From the NCBI GenBank assembly GCA_035236585.1, contig CP141137.1, forward strand, positions 12,974,327 through 13,038,326: 64,000 bases of DNA. The letters run 5' to 3'. This document shows, piece after piece, positions 34,882 to 44,345 of this stretch (position 1 is the stretch's first letter; each line of letters opens with the position of its first letter). This stretch comes from Warburgia ugandensis. Its lineage: Eukaryota; Streptophyta; Magnoliopsida; Canellales; Canellaceae. Under the pieces are notes generated by a model, which saw only the letters and a list, made by a program, of their open reading frames with translations, ran no database searches and was not told the origin of the DNA. The translations under genes were made by a program, and so were the position numbers.

Positions 34882-35311
34882 TTGAAACCTTTACCTTCTG
34901 AACTCAAATATGTCTATCTAGGAGATGAGAAAACTTTTCTTGTTATAATTGCCTCTCAACTAGAAAAATCTCAAGAGGAACAATTGATCAAAGTCTTTAA
35001 GGAGCACAAAAGTACAATAGGATGGATTTTAAGAGATAATAAAGGTATTAGTCCTTTAATATGCACCCATAGAATTTACTTAGAGGATGATGCTAAACCA
35101 TGTTGTTAGTTACAAAGAAGGTTAAATCCCAATATGAAAGAAGTGGTTAGAGCATAAGTCTTTAAATTGCTTAATGTGAGAATCATCTATCCCATAAGTG
35201 ATAGCAAATGGATGAGTCTAACTCAAGTGTTACCCAAGAAATTCTAGGCGACAATTGTCTCCAAAGCCAACAATGAACTCATTCCTACTCGAGTTACAAC
35301 TGGTTGGTGTA
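34882..35311 (+). pseudogene. Athila RT, 5' part (before insertion)
   Basis: Reads LPSELKYVYLGDEKT, HKSTIGWILRDNKGISP, RRLNPNMKEVVRA and IIYPISDSKW, up to NELIPTRVTTGW, the classic Athila RT entry. The next codons are displaced to 43831 by the nested insertion. The last five bases (GTGTA) are the duplicated target. Confidence 0.88.
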
Positions 35312-36523
35312 TGTTGATTGTTTAACAGCAAGTGCACGGGCTATTGTAGTATAGCTATGCAAATACGGGTCGATCCCACGAGGACTTGATTTAAAATTAT
35401 GGAGTTTTAAATAAAATTCAACTAAAAGAATAAAAACTAACAAAAAATAAAATCAAGATTTATTTAATTGTTCCAATGTTCACAAATATTTATTCCAAGG
35501 AAAACAGAAAATAAAAATAAAATGTGTCTTGGATAAGTTTGTCCTTGGATTGCACTGTCTCTGGATTAGTCTGTCTTGGATTGCACTGTCCTTGAATAGT
35601 CAGAATGAAGATAAGTTAAAACCAGAATAGCACAGGGACACAGTTGTAATTAAACTAGGGACCCAATTGGTATTTCTGAAATCTGCCAAGGGACACAGAT
35701 GTAATTCTTTTGGGGACACAAATGGAATTTCCGAAATCTGCCAGGGGACACAGATGGAATTCTTTTAGGGACACAGATGTAATTCTTTTGGGGACACATA
35801 TGGAATTTCCGAAATCTGCCAGGGGACACAGATGGAATTCTTTTAGGGACACAGATGTAATTTCCTGAAATCTGCCAGGGGACACAGTTGGTATTTCTGG
35901 ATTTTAACGAGGGCGGACTTGGAATTTCTTCGGGGTTACGGTTTTTCACGAAAAACCAGGAAAACACGGTGGGAACCGGAGAAGAGGGGAAGAAAGGAAG
36001 AAAGGAAGAGGAAGGAGGGAAGAAGAGGAACTCGAGGGTGGAAACCTGACTTGGGTTTCCTTCCCCGAAACGTGCGGTGATGCAAAGAAAGATCGCCGGA
36101 GAAGGAGAAGAAGAAGAAAAGGAGGAAAAGCCGCTTGGGAGTAAAACCCGATTTTGGGTTTTCTTCTCCCTGGGTCGTGCGACTGAAGGAGAAGGAGAGC
36201 AGAGGTGGTGAAGGCCGGCTGGCAGAGGCTGGCCAGAGGATGAGATGGGGAAGAAGATGGGAGAAAACCCAATTCCCCCTGAGCCGTGCGACTGAAGATG
36301 GTAACGTTGCTGGGGAAATCGGGGTTGTCTAGGTATTGGCTGGAAGGAGGGCCTTTGGCTAGAGATGGAGGGTGCAGGCAGGCCGGCTGGGCGTGTCCGT
36401 CTGGAACGTCATGGATGATAGGAAGTAGTGAGGTAGTGGAGCAAGTAAGGTGAAGATGATGGTAATGGTGGACTTTGGATTGTGCGGAGCGAGACAAGGG
36501 GCTAGAAGAGATGTAGAAGAACG

Positions 36524-36613
<90 letters not shown>

Positions 36614-37203
36614 GAGAAGAAGATGATGCCAGCCAGCCCCTCCCAAGAGGGGAAAAAACGTCCTTTTAAGAGAGAGGGGAAGAGGACTTAAAAAGAGAGA
36701 GAGACGTGGAAAGATTGAAGAGAGATGGGAGAGATAAGAGAGGAGTGAGAGACGTGTGAAAGAGAAGGAGAAAAAGAGATAGAAGAGAGAGAGAAAAGAA
36801 AGGAGAGGGATAAGAGAAAAAGAGAGAAGAGAGGAGAAAGAGAAGGAAGAGGAGATAGGTGGGGTCCACTAGCTTTTCTAGTTTTGCTAGAACTCTGCAA
36901 GTCTTCAAAGTCTTCAGTCTCTTTCCATGAAACTTCATCTAATCTTCATCTGATATCCTTGATTCAATCTAAAGCGTCCATGCCTGAGTCGATTGATCTG
37001 CAATGCACAGGACCCAATTAGTGCAATCTAAACCGTTCATTAACTTTAATAGTCATCTAACCACTAAATTTTGCAATTCAACGGTTGGATGGCTAATTAA
37101 AGCTAAAATGAAATATTTTATGTAAAATCTTAAAATTAATGGCTTAGATGCTTTAATTGAATACTAAATTAGGGGTATTTTTACCAAAATTGAACACTTA
37201 ACA
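35312..37203 (-). repeat. 3' LTR of the young Athila-like element
   Basis: Same structure as the other LTR, with only scattered differences. Examples are gtttaacagc against gtttaaccgc at the inner edge, and a few bases changed beside the (GA)n tract at 36526-36611. The 78-bp repeat starts at 35698, 35776 and 35854. Confidence 0.93.
36526..36611. repeat. (GA)n microsatellite in LTR
   Basis: About 42 uninterrupted GA units. The matching tract in the other LTR is at 43158-43241. Confidence 0.95.
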
Positions 37204-37215
37204 CACCCCCCAACC
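37204..37215 (-). other. Polypurine tract
   Basis: The minus strand reads GGTTGGGGGGTG immediately before TGTTAAGTG, the 3' LTR start. Confidence 0.85.
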
Positions 37216-38910
37216 AGCATTTTGCTAGTCCCTAGCAAAAGATGCGAAGAATCGGCTCAAATTTTTATTTTTATTTTTCAGGTCATCTCCATTTTTTTTG
37301 AGAGAATTATTTTAAATAAATCTTTCCACTTTAGCAAACTAATAAAGATGACTGAGGAATTCAAAACCCTACTCATATGCTAAAAATATTCCACTTAAGC
37401 TCAGATCTCAGAGTGAGTGTGTGCGTACAGTTTACACATAGAATAATCTTTATGTCTAAGTAGACTTTTAACTTTTGAACTCCATCTGAAATATGTTTTG
37501 ACCTCAATCCTTACTAATGGCATACGCTCAGAAATAAAATCTCTCTGATAGAGGGTTCAAATCATATCTCTCTTTTAATTATGTGAGAAGAGTCAATAAA
37601 AACAAATTTAGCTCACATATACTCATGAAGAACGGGAGTTACTAAGGAATTTACTTGTATTGATCCCTTTGGAATGGATGCCATTACCTTTGAATATTTA
37701 GAAATACCACTCTTTTAATCCTATCCATTCATTTCCTCATCAAGACTATATTCATCCTAGAATCAATAGGTCTTTAATTGGGACGAAACATAGGCTTAGG
37801 ACAGGGTACCAAAGAAAGGGTATAAGGATATTCAAAGTTTCTTCAAAAAATAAGTAGAGGTCTTCTACTAAAGTTGACAATTCTTCTTTTCTTTGCTGAA
37901 GTGAATATTCTTTTTCCATTTTTCTTTGCATTCTTCAAATTTTTATTTTTTTTTTCACTTTTCTTTCTTTTCATATTTTTGACTCACTTTGAAGAATATT
38001 TCTTTTCTTGATATCCACTTTTCTACTTTCATTGCAACTAAAAGATATTCTTTCATTCTTCTCTAACTTATTTTTCAAAAAAAAAGGGTAATGGATAATT
38101 TATACTGGGTTAATATGGGTGACAAAAGAAAAGGCTTATATTCAAGGCTCAACTTGGCTAACTAGTGGTAAAAATACTTCTGGGTAGGCTTTATGTCTCT
38201 AGGTGAACAACAAGAATGGCCTAAATCATTTTCTAGGTTTCCTATAATCTATTAAATTCAATGAACTTCCAGAATTTTAAAGGTAGTATTCTAATTATTC
38301 AGGTAATTAGCCAAATTTAAGAGTTTGGGATCAATTTTCTTTAAGCACGCTGAAGAAAATTAAGAACATTTATAACCTCTCAAAAAGGATGAATGACTCT
38401 AAAACTCACTTGGGTTATAGGTCTCCACTGAATTTCTTCAGGATATCTAAGTTATAGTCACTTATCAATCTAGACTATCTATATGCAACTGCGTGTACAG
38501 ATGTGATCTGAGACTTTGCTTTCATGGAATACTTTAGAAAATGGGTAAAATGATGAATTAATCATATTCCATTCCATTAATAAGCTAAAGTTATCCAGAT
38601 TTTACTTCAGAAAATCCAATTCTCATCATAGTATAAGAAATGACCTAAAATTTTTCATTTTTTGTTTTGTTTTGAAAAACCAAGGAAATTACCTAAAAAC
38701 TAAAAGAAAACTAGAATTTGCTAGAATTCTACACCCCCCAACTTTGTGAGAAACATTGTCCTCAATGTTTAAAAAGTATGATGATGATAATGCATTAAGA
38801 AACACACAAAAATATTGAGAGATATAGAAAAAATCTAAAAAAGAAAAATAAGAAAGTAAAAACTATGCTACATACTTTATTTTCAAACGAAAATTTTCAG
38901 AGGAAAAAGA
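37216..38910 (-). other. Non-coding region between gag and 3' LTR
   Basis: About 1.7 kb, AT-rich and pyrimidine-rich, no RT or integrase motifs in any frame I could read. This is where pol is missing. Confidence 0.7.
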
Positions 38911-40449
38911 TTACTGAGTTCGAAACTTCCCTCGATCCCATACGAAATAAGCTGGACGGGCCTCTGAAAATGAATGATGGATAAATTTATCTTGCAATTT
39001 AAAAATTTTCATTTTATCACAAGGCAAGATAAATTTATCTTTGGGCTGCTTCTCAGAATTAGAGACAATTGTAGGAGTTCGATGCAGCCTTTTTGGAAAT
39101 GGAGCAAGGATGTCATATTGCTCATTGGGCGTGACATTTTCCTGATCAATAAATTCATCTCTTTTTCTGACCAGTTTAGATACTATTTCATCCTTTTTAG
39201 GACCAAATTGCTCAATTATGTTACCATTATGAATAATGGTAGTTGCATTTGTTTGTTCCATGTCTGTAAATGAAGAATTAATCTCATCTCCTACATCCAT
39301 ATCATCAAGATATCCATTTGGTGGAATAGGACATTCCTCTTTATCAATGGTCTGTAACATTTGAGACATCATGTCCTTTAATTCAGTCATGGAATTTGTA
39401 TTCTCTTTTAATTGAGCTTTAATTTGAGCAATTTTCTTCTCCTGGTATTGCATGACTAGATGAAAATCATCCTCCACTTTCCTCTTATGTGGAGGAAGGT
39501 AAGGTCCAGGAACAAGTGATCCTTGTTTTTCGTAATAAGGTTGGTGTTGGGCCTTCTGCGAAGCACTGTATTCATTTGTGACAGTAGAATGATTACTCAA
39601 GTTAGAACTATATGTCTCGCAAGGAGAAAAATGTTGCTCATAAGAATGTGTCGATTCATCATCAATGGGACATTCCTGAGTGAGGTGTGTATTACTTTCA
39701 CAAATATTACACACCTGTTCAACTTTCTTAGAGAGACATTTCTCCATTTCCATGGCCTCAACTATTCTATCTAGGGATGCTATTTTTATCTCATCTTTTT
39801 CAGTCATAGCATATATTTCTCTCCTAGAGGATGTGGTGGTGGTCTTAGGCTCACTTGAAAAACCTACTTTTTCTGAATTAGCCCAAGTTTGTGCACTCTC
39901 GGCCAACCATTCCAAATACTCTTGTGCTTTTTCAGGTTGTTTATTTAAGAAATTACCATTGCACATCATTTCAACAAATTGACGCATATTAGATTTAAGT
40001 CCTTCATAAAAGAAACTAATGATATGCCAAAGTTTGTATCCATGATGTGGACAAGTCAACAATAATTCCTTAAATCTTTCCCAGCATTGATAGAAAGTTT
40101 CATTATTCGTTTGGGTAAAATTCGCTATATTTCGACGAAGAGCAATTGTCTTATGTTTAGGAAAGAACTTATTCAAGAACTTCCTAGTCATTTCTTCCCA
40201 TGATGGTATGGAACTTGGTGGCATTGAATGAAACCACATCTTAGCTTTTTCTTTCAAGGAAAAAGAAAATAGTTTGAGTCTTACCATATCTAATTCAATG
40301 TTTTGTGTATGTTGAGTCATGCACACTTCATCGAATTCTTTTAAATGCATGTAAGGACTCTCACTATCCAACCCATAGAATTTGGGAAGTAAATGAATTA
40401 CTCCCACCTTTAAGTCAATCATACAAGCACTTGGAGGTAAAAGTATCAT
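38911..40449 (-). CDS. Athila-type gag polyprotein, intact long ORF
   Basis: 512 codons from ATG at 40449. The capsid region begins VGVIHLLPKFYGLDSESPY, followed by KLFSFSLKEKAKMWFHSMPP, NFTQTNNETFYQCWERFKEL and FVEMMCNGNFLNKQPEKAQ. A CCHC zinc knuckle CNICESNTHLTQEC (C-X2-C-X4-H-X4-C) is near residue 245. The C-terminal third is a charged linker with no protease or RT. The ORF has no stops, unlike its relatives, which fits recent activity. The true N-terminus of Athila gag probably lies in the overlapping upstream frame (next entry). Confidence 0.88.
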   Translation of the reverse strand: MILLPPSACMIDLKVGVIHLLPKFYGLDSESPYMHLKEFDEVCMTQHTQNIELDMVRLKLFSFSLKEKAKMWFHSMPPSSIPSWEEMTRKFLNKFFPKHKTIALRRNIANFTQTNNETFYQCWERFKELLLTCPHHGYKLWHIISFFYEGLKSNMRQFVEMMCNGNFLNKQPEKAQEYLEWLAESAQTWANSEKVGFSSEPKTTTTSSRREIYAMTEKDEIKIASLDRIVEAMEMEKCLSKKVEQVCNICESNTHLTQECPIDDESTHSYEQHFSPCETYSSNLSNHSTVTNEYSASQKAQHQPYYEKQGSLVPGPYLPPHKRKVEDDFHLVMQYQEKKIAQIKAQLKENTNSMTELKDMMSQMLQTIDKEECPIPPNGYLDDMDVGDEINSSFTDMEQTNATTIIHNGNIIEQFGPKKDEIVSKLVRKRDEFIDQENVTPNEQYDILAPFPKRLHRTPTIVSNSEKQPKDKFILPCDKMKIFKLQDKFIHHSFSEARPAYFVWDRGKFRTQ

Positions 40450-40790
40450 GAAAGTGGTCTGGTATAATTAGGCCGTAAATAGTCTCTTAGTGTTTTCCCA
40501 CAAGAATTTTGGTTATTCTCATGTGTTTTATGTTGGTCCTTTCTCCTATTTCCATGTGGTTGAGAATGATTCCTCCATTGATGCATATCATCATGAAATA
40601 GAGGTGGAGGATCATCAGCATTAAAGAGAGGATTGCTCGTCCATGAGGAAACATCATAATTATCAAAGATGAAAGGTGATTCATCATCATTAAAGAGTGG
40701 ATTGTTTCTCCATGGGGAAATATCTTCTCTATTACTGCTAGGGTGTAAATTACCCTTTGGATCAGTATTTAAATTATTCATTAAGTGCAA
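40446..40790 (-). CDS. N-terminal gag frame, overlapping ATGA junction
   Basis: 114 codons ending NSCGKTLRDYLRPNYTRPLS. R(T)LRDYL.P is the segment that directly precedes the capsid in Athila gag. Its TGA (40448-40446) overlaps the ATG of the 512-codon ORF in the arrangement ATGA. Either a one-base indel split gag, or translation couples or shifts across the junction. Confidence 0.6.
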   Translation of the reverse strand: MHLMNNLNTDPKGNLHPSSNREDISPWRNNPLFNDDESPFIFDNYDVSSWTSNPLFNADDPPPLFHDDMHQWRNHSQPHGNRRKDQHKTHENNQNSCGKTLRDYLRPNYTRPLS

Positions 40791-41920
40791 CTGATCATGT
40801 CTTCTCTTCTCTTTTCTTTTTTTCTTTTTTTTCCTAAATGATGCAACCTAAATGCCTAGAATGATGCACAATCAATGATACAATCAAGCAATCCCCTTAG
40901 GCTAGCAAGTATAGATATTTTGATTTTCTTGATTTTCTGTGGGGACAATGCTATTAATTAGCCTGATCTAACGCTCCTACTCTCTTTAGGAGTTGACTAC
41001 TGCTTACCAGTTAGGTTCTAATCAAAGCGGTTAATACAACCCTCGTGTAAGGAGGCGTTTAGACCTCAACAAACGTCGATAGGAGGTGGGGGAAGAGCGA
41101 GGCTCTATTAGACAACCCCCAATAACCACAGTGATCAAAAGCAACCGGAGTGACAATAATTCGTGTCCTATTAAGAGGGTCCTACGAGCATATGATAACC
41201 CTATAGGTCTCTTCTGATTGATTTTAAATTAATGTGAACGAAGAGGTTGCGCGCTTGAGGTGATTATCCTAGGTAGGCCAAGGAGTGGTGATGAAATCCA
41301 CCCTTGATCTTGTGGGGTAGGGTGCCCTTACTAATTAATTTTCACATACCATGGCAATTCGATCAACATATAATTCACCTTAAAGCGTTAGACGTGTCCT
41401 AAAATGCAATTGAAAGCAATAAACTAATGCAAAACCCTAAAATGCAACAATTATAACAAATGCTTTCTATATGTAATTAACTACCAAACAATGCAAATTA
41501 TTCTAAATGCAAACCCTAATCTAGAAAATAAATGAGTGAGGAGACTTACAGTGAGGTTTCTGATGAAGATCAAGTGTGGGCCACCTTGTCCCACACTTGC
41601 CCTATATTATTACAACCCTTTAAAATTAAAATTAAAAATGCAAATTACAAGGGGCCTCACTACAAGATTCACTCAAAAATAAAATTTCTAATCTAGGAAA
41701 GCAAGAAAAATCTATCAATTGATGAAGCTCTACTCCAATTTTCTGAAAAAGAAAAATAACAATTAGTACCAAATTCAGGAAATAAAGTGATTATGCACTA
41801 AAAATGCCTAAAGATGCACCTAAGAATGCTTAAAATGCAATTCCTAATTTTTTGTATTTTTTTTTTGAATTTTTTTTTTGAAATTTTAATTAAATTTTAT
41901 AAAAAAAACTCCATTTCAAG
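40791..41920 (-). other. Leader of the young Athila-like element
   Basis: Non-coding. It shares blocks with the leader of the old Athila element at 31.7-32.1 kb. Confidence 0.7.
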
Positions 41921-41938
41921 TCCCCGGCAACGGCGCCA
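41921..41938 (-). other. tRNA-Asp-type primer-binding site
   Basis: The plus strand reads tccccggcaacggcgcca, so the minus strand is TGGCGCCGTTGCCGGGGA, the established Athila/Calypso primer site, six bases from the LTR end. Confidence 0.9.
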
Positions 41939-41944
41939 AAAACT

Positions 41945-43155
41945 TGTTGATTGTTTAACCGCAAGTGCACGGGCTATTGTAGTATAGCTATGCAAATACG
42001 GGTCGATCCCACGAGGACTTGATTTAAAATTATGGAGTTTTAAATAAAATTCAACTAAAAGAATAAAAACTAACAAAAAATAAAATCCAGATTTATTTAA
42101 TTGTTCCAATGTTCACAAATATTTATTCCAAGGAAAACAGAAAATAAAAATAAAATGTGTCTTGGATAAGTTTGTCCTTGGATTGCACTGTCTCTGGATT
42201 AGTCTGTCTTGGATTGCACTGTCCCTGAATAGTCAGAATGAAGATAAGTTAAAACCAGAATAGCACAGGGACACAGTTGTAATTAAACTAGGGACCCAAT
42301 TGGTATTTCTGAAATCTGCCAAGGGACACAGATGTAATTCTTTTGGGGACACAAATGGAATTTCCGAAATCTGCCAGGGGACACAGATGGAATTCTTTTA
42401 GGGACACAGATGTAATTCTTTTGGGGACACATATGGAATTTCCGAAATCTGCCAGGGGACACAGATGGAATTCTTTTAGGGACACAGATGTAATTTTCTG
42501 AAATCTGCCAGGGGACACAGTTGGTATTTCTGGATTTTAACAGGGGCAGACTTGGAATTTCTTCAGGGGTTCTGGTTTTTCACGAAAAAACCAGGAAAAC
42601 ACGGTGGGAACCGGAGAAGAGGGGAAGAAAGGAAGAAAGGAAGAGGAAGGAGGGAAGAAGAGGAACTCGAGGGTGGAAACCCGACTTGGGTTTCCTTCCC
42701 CGAAACGTGCGGTGATGCAAAGAAAGACCGCCGGAGAAGGAGAAGAAGAAGAAAAGGAGGAAAAGCCGCTTGGGAGGAAAACCCGATTTTGGGTTTTCTT
42801 CTCCCTAGGTCGTGCGACTGAAGGAGAAGGAGAGCAGAGGTGGTGAAGGCCGGCTGGTAGAGGCTGGCCAGAGGATGAGATGGGGAAGAAGATGGGAGAA
42901 AACCCAATTCCCCCTGAGCCGTGCGACTGAAGATGGTAACGTTGCTGGGGAAATCGGGGTTGTCTAGGTATTGGCTGGAAGGAGGGCCTTTGGCTAGAGA
43001 TGGAGGGTGCAGGCAGGCCGGCTGGGCGTGTCCGTCTGGAACGTCATGGATGATAGGAAGTAGTGAGGTAGTGGAGCAAGTAAGGTGAAGATGATGGTAA
43101 TGGTGGACTGGATTGTGCAGAGCAGACAAGGGGCTAGAAGAGATGTAGAAGAACG

Positions 43156-43244
<89 letters not shown>

Positions 43245-43830
43245 AGAAGATGATGCCAGCCAGCCCCTCCCAAGAGGGGAAAAAACGTCCTTTTAAGAGA
43301 GAGGGGAAGAGGACTTAAAAAGAGAGAGAGACGTGGAAAGATTGAAGAGAGATGGGAGAGATAAGAGAGGAGTGAGAGACGTGTGAAAGAGAAGGAGAAA
43401 AAGAGATAGAAGAGAGAGAGAAAAGAAAGGAGAGGGATAAGAGAAAAAGAGAGAAGAGAGGAGAAAGAGAAGGAAGAGGAGATAGGTGGGGTCCACTAGC
43501 TTTTCTAGTTTTGCTAGAACTCTGCAAGTCTTCAAAGTCTTCAGTCTCTTTCCATGAAACTTCATCTAATCTTCATCTGATATCCTTGATTCAATCTAAA
43601 GCGTCCATGCCTGAGTCGATTGATCTGCAATGCACAGGACCCAATTAGTGCAATCTAAACCGTTCATTAGCTTTAATAGTCATCTAACCACTAAATTTTG
43701 CAATTCAACGGTTGGATGGCTAATTAAAGCTAAAATGAAATATTTTATGTAAAATCTTAAAATTAATGGCTTAGATGCTTTAATTGAATACTAAATTAGG
43801 GGTATTTTTACCAAAATTGAACACTTAACA
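41945..43830 (-). repeat. 5' LTR of the young Athila-like element
   Basis: On the minus strand it starts TGTTAAGTGTTCAATTTTGG at 43830 and ends AACAATCAACA at 41945. It contains a (GA)n tract of about 42 units at 43158-43241, a 78-bp tandem repeat near 42327-42510 and the conserved U3 hairpin region near 43680-43730. Frames such as 42563-43273 arise from these simple repeats and are not genes. Confidence 0.93.
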
Positions 43831-44345
43831 GTGTATGTGCATTGATTATAGAAAGTTAAACACTATCGCTCGAAAGGACCACTTTCCATTGCCCTTTGTC
43901 AATCAAATGTTAGAAAGGGTTACAGGATAAAAGTTCTATTATTTTCTAAATGGTTATTTCGGGTATAATCATATAGAAATTACACCTAAGGATCAAGAAA
44001 AAACCACCTTTTCATGTCTATTTGGCACTTTTGCTTACAAAAGAATGGCATTTGGATTATGTAATGCTCTTGCTACATTTTAATGTTGTATGTTGAGCAT
44101 TTTCAATGATATGGTAGATAGATTTTTAGAAGTATTTATGGATGAATTTTTAGTTTTTGGCGATTCCTTTAACACATGTCTTGAAAACCTAAGAAAATTC
44201 TTAAGTTGTTGTAAAGAAAAGAATTTAGTGTTGAATTGGGAGAAATGTCATTTTATGGCTTATATAGGAATTGTTCTTGGCCACATAGTATCATCCAAAG
44301 GAATAGAAGTAGATAGAACCAAAGTTGACATAATCACCAAGTACT
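43831..44345 (+). pseudogene. Athila RT, 3' part (after insertion)
   Basis: Resumes with CIDYRKLNTIARKDHFPLPF, FGTFAYKRMAFGLCNALATF and VFMDEFLVFGDSFNTCLENL. FMDE stands in place of the catalytic F(M)DD. It ends with LNWEKCHFMAYIGIVLGH. Then all similarity stops, so the element is truncated here. Confidence 0.88.

Larger units (their letters stand above)
35312..43830 (-). mobile_element. Young non-autonomous Athila-like element (TR-GAG type)
   Basis: An 8.5-kb minus-strand element flanked by a perfect 5-bp target duplication GTGTA (35307-35311 and 43831-43835). Its two LTRs (35312-37203 and 41945-43830) are almost identical, so insertion was recent. The primer site at 41921-41938 and polypurine tract at 37204-37215 are intact. 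The interior encodes only gag; no protease, RT or integrase motif is present between gag and the 3' LTR. It must rely on proteins of another Athila element. It interrupts the RT of an older relative. Confidence 0.95.
28814..44345 (+). mobile_element. Old Athila-type Ty3/gypsy element, interrupted and 3' truncated
   Basis: The 5' LTR is 28814 to about 31065, followed by a degenerate tRNA-Asp-type primer site, a long leader, gag, aspartic protease and the start of RT. All are in plus orientation with many stops. RT is split at 35311/43831 by a younger element inserted on the other strand and resumes in register. The sequence ends abruptly after IEVDRTKVDIITKY at about 44345; RNase H, integrase and the 3' LTR are absent. 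Confidence 0.9.

Noticed and set aside
35650-36938. Long minus-strand frames (up to 183 codons) and their copies at 42563-43565
   Set aside because: They arise from LTR tandem repeats and the (GA)n tract and are duplicated exactly in both LTRs.
38974-39982. Plus-strand frames opposite the gag ORF
   Set aside because: Shadows of the intact minus-strand gag coding sequence.
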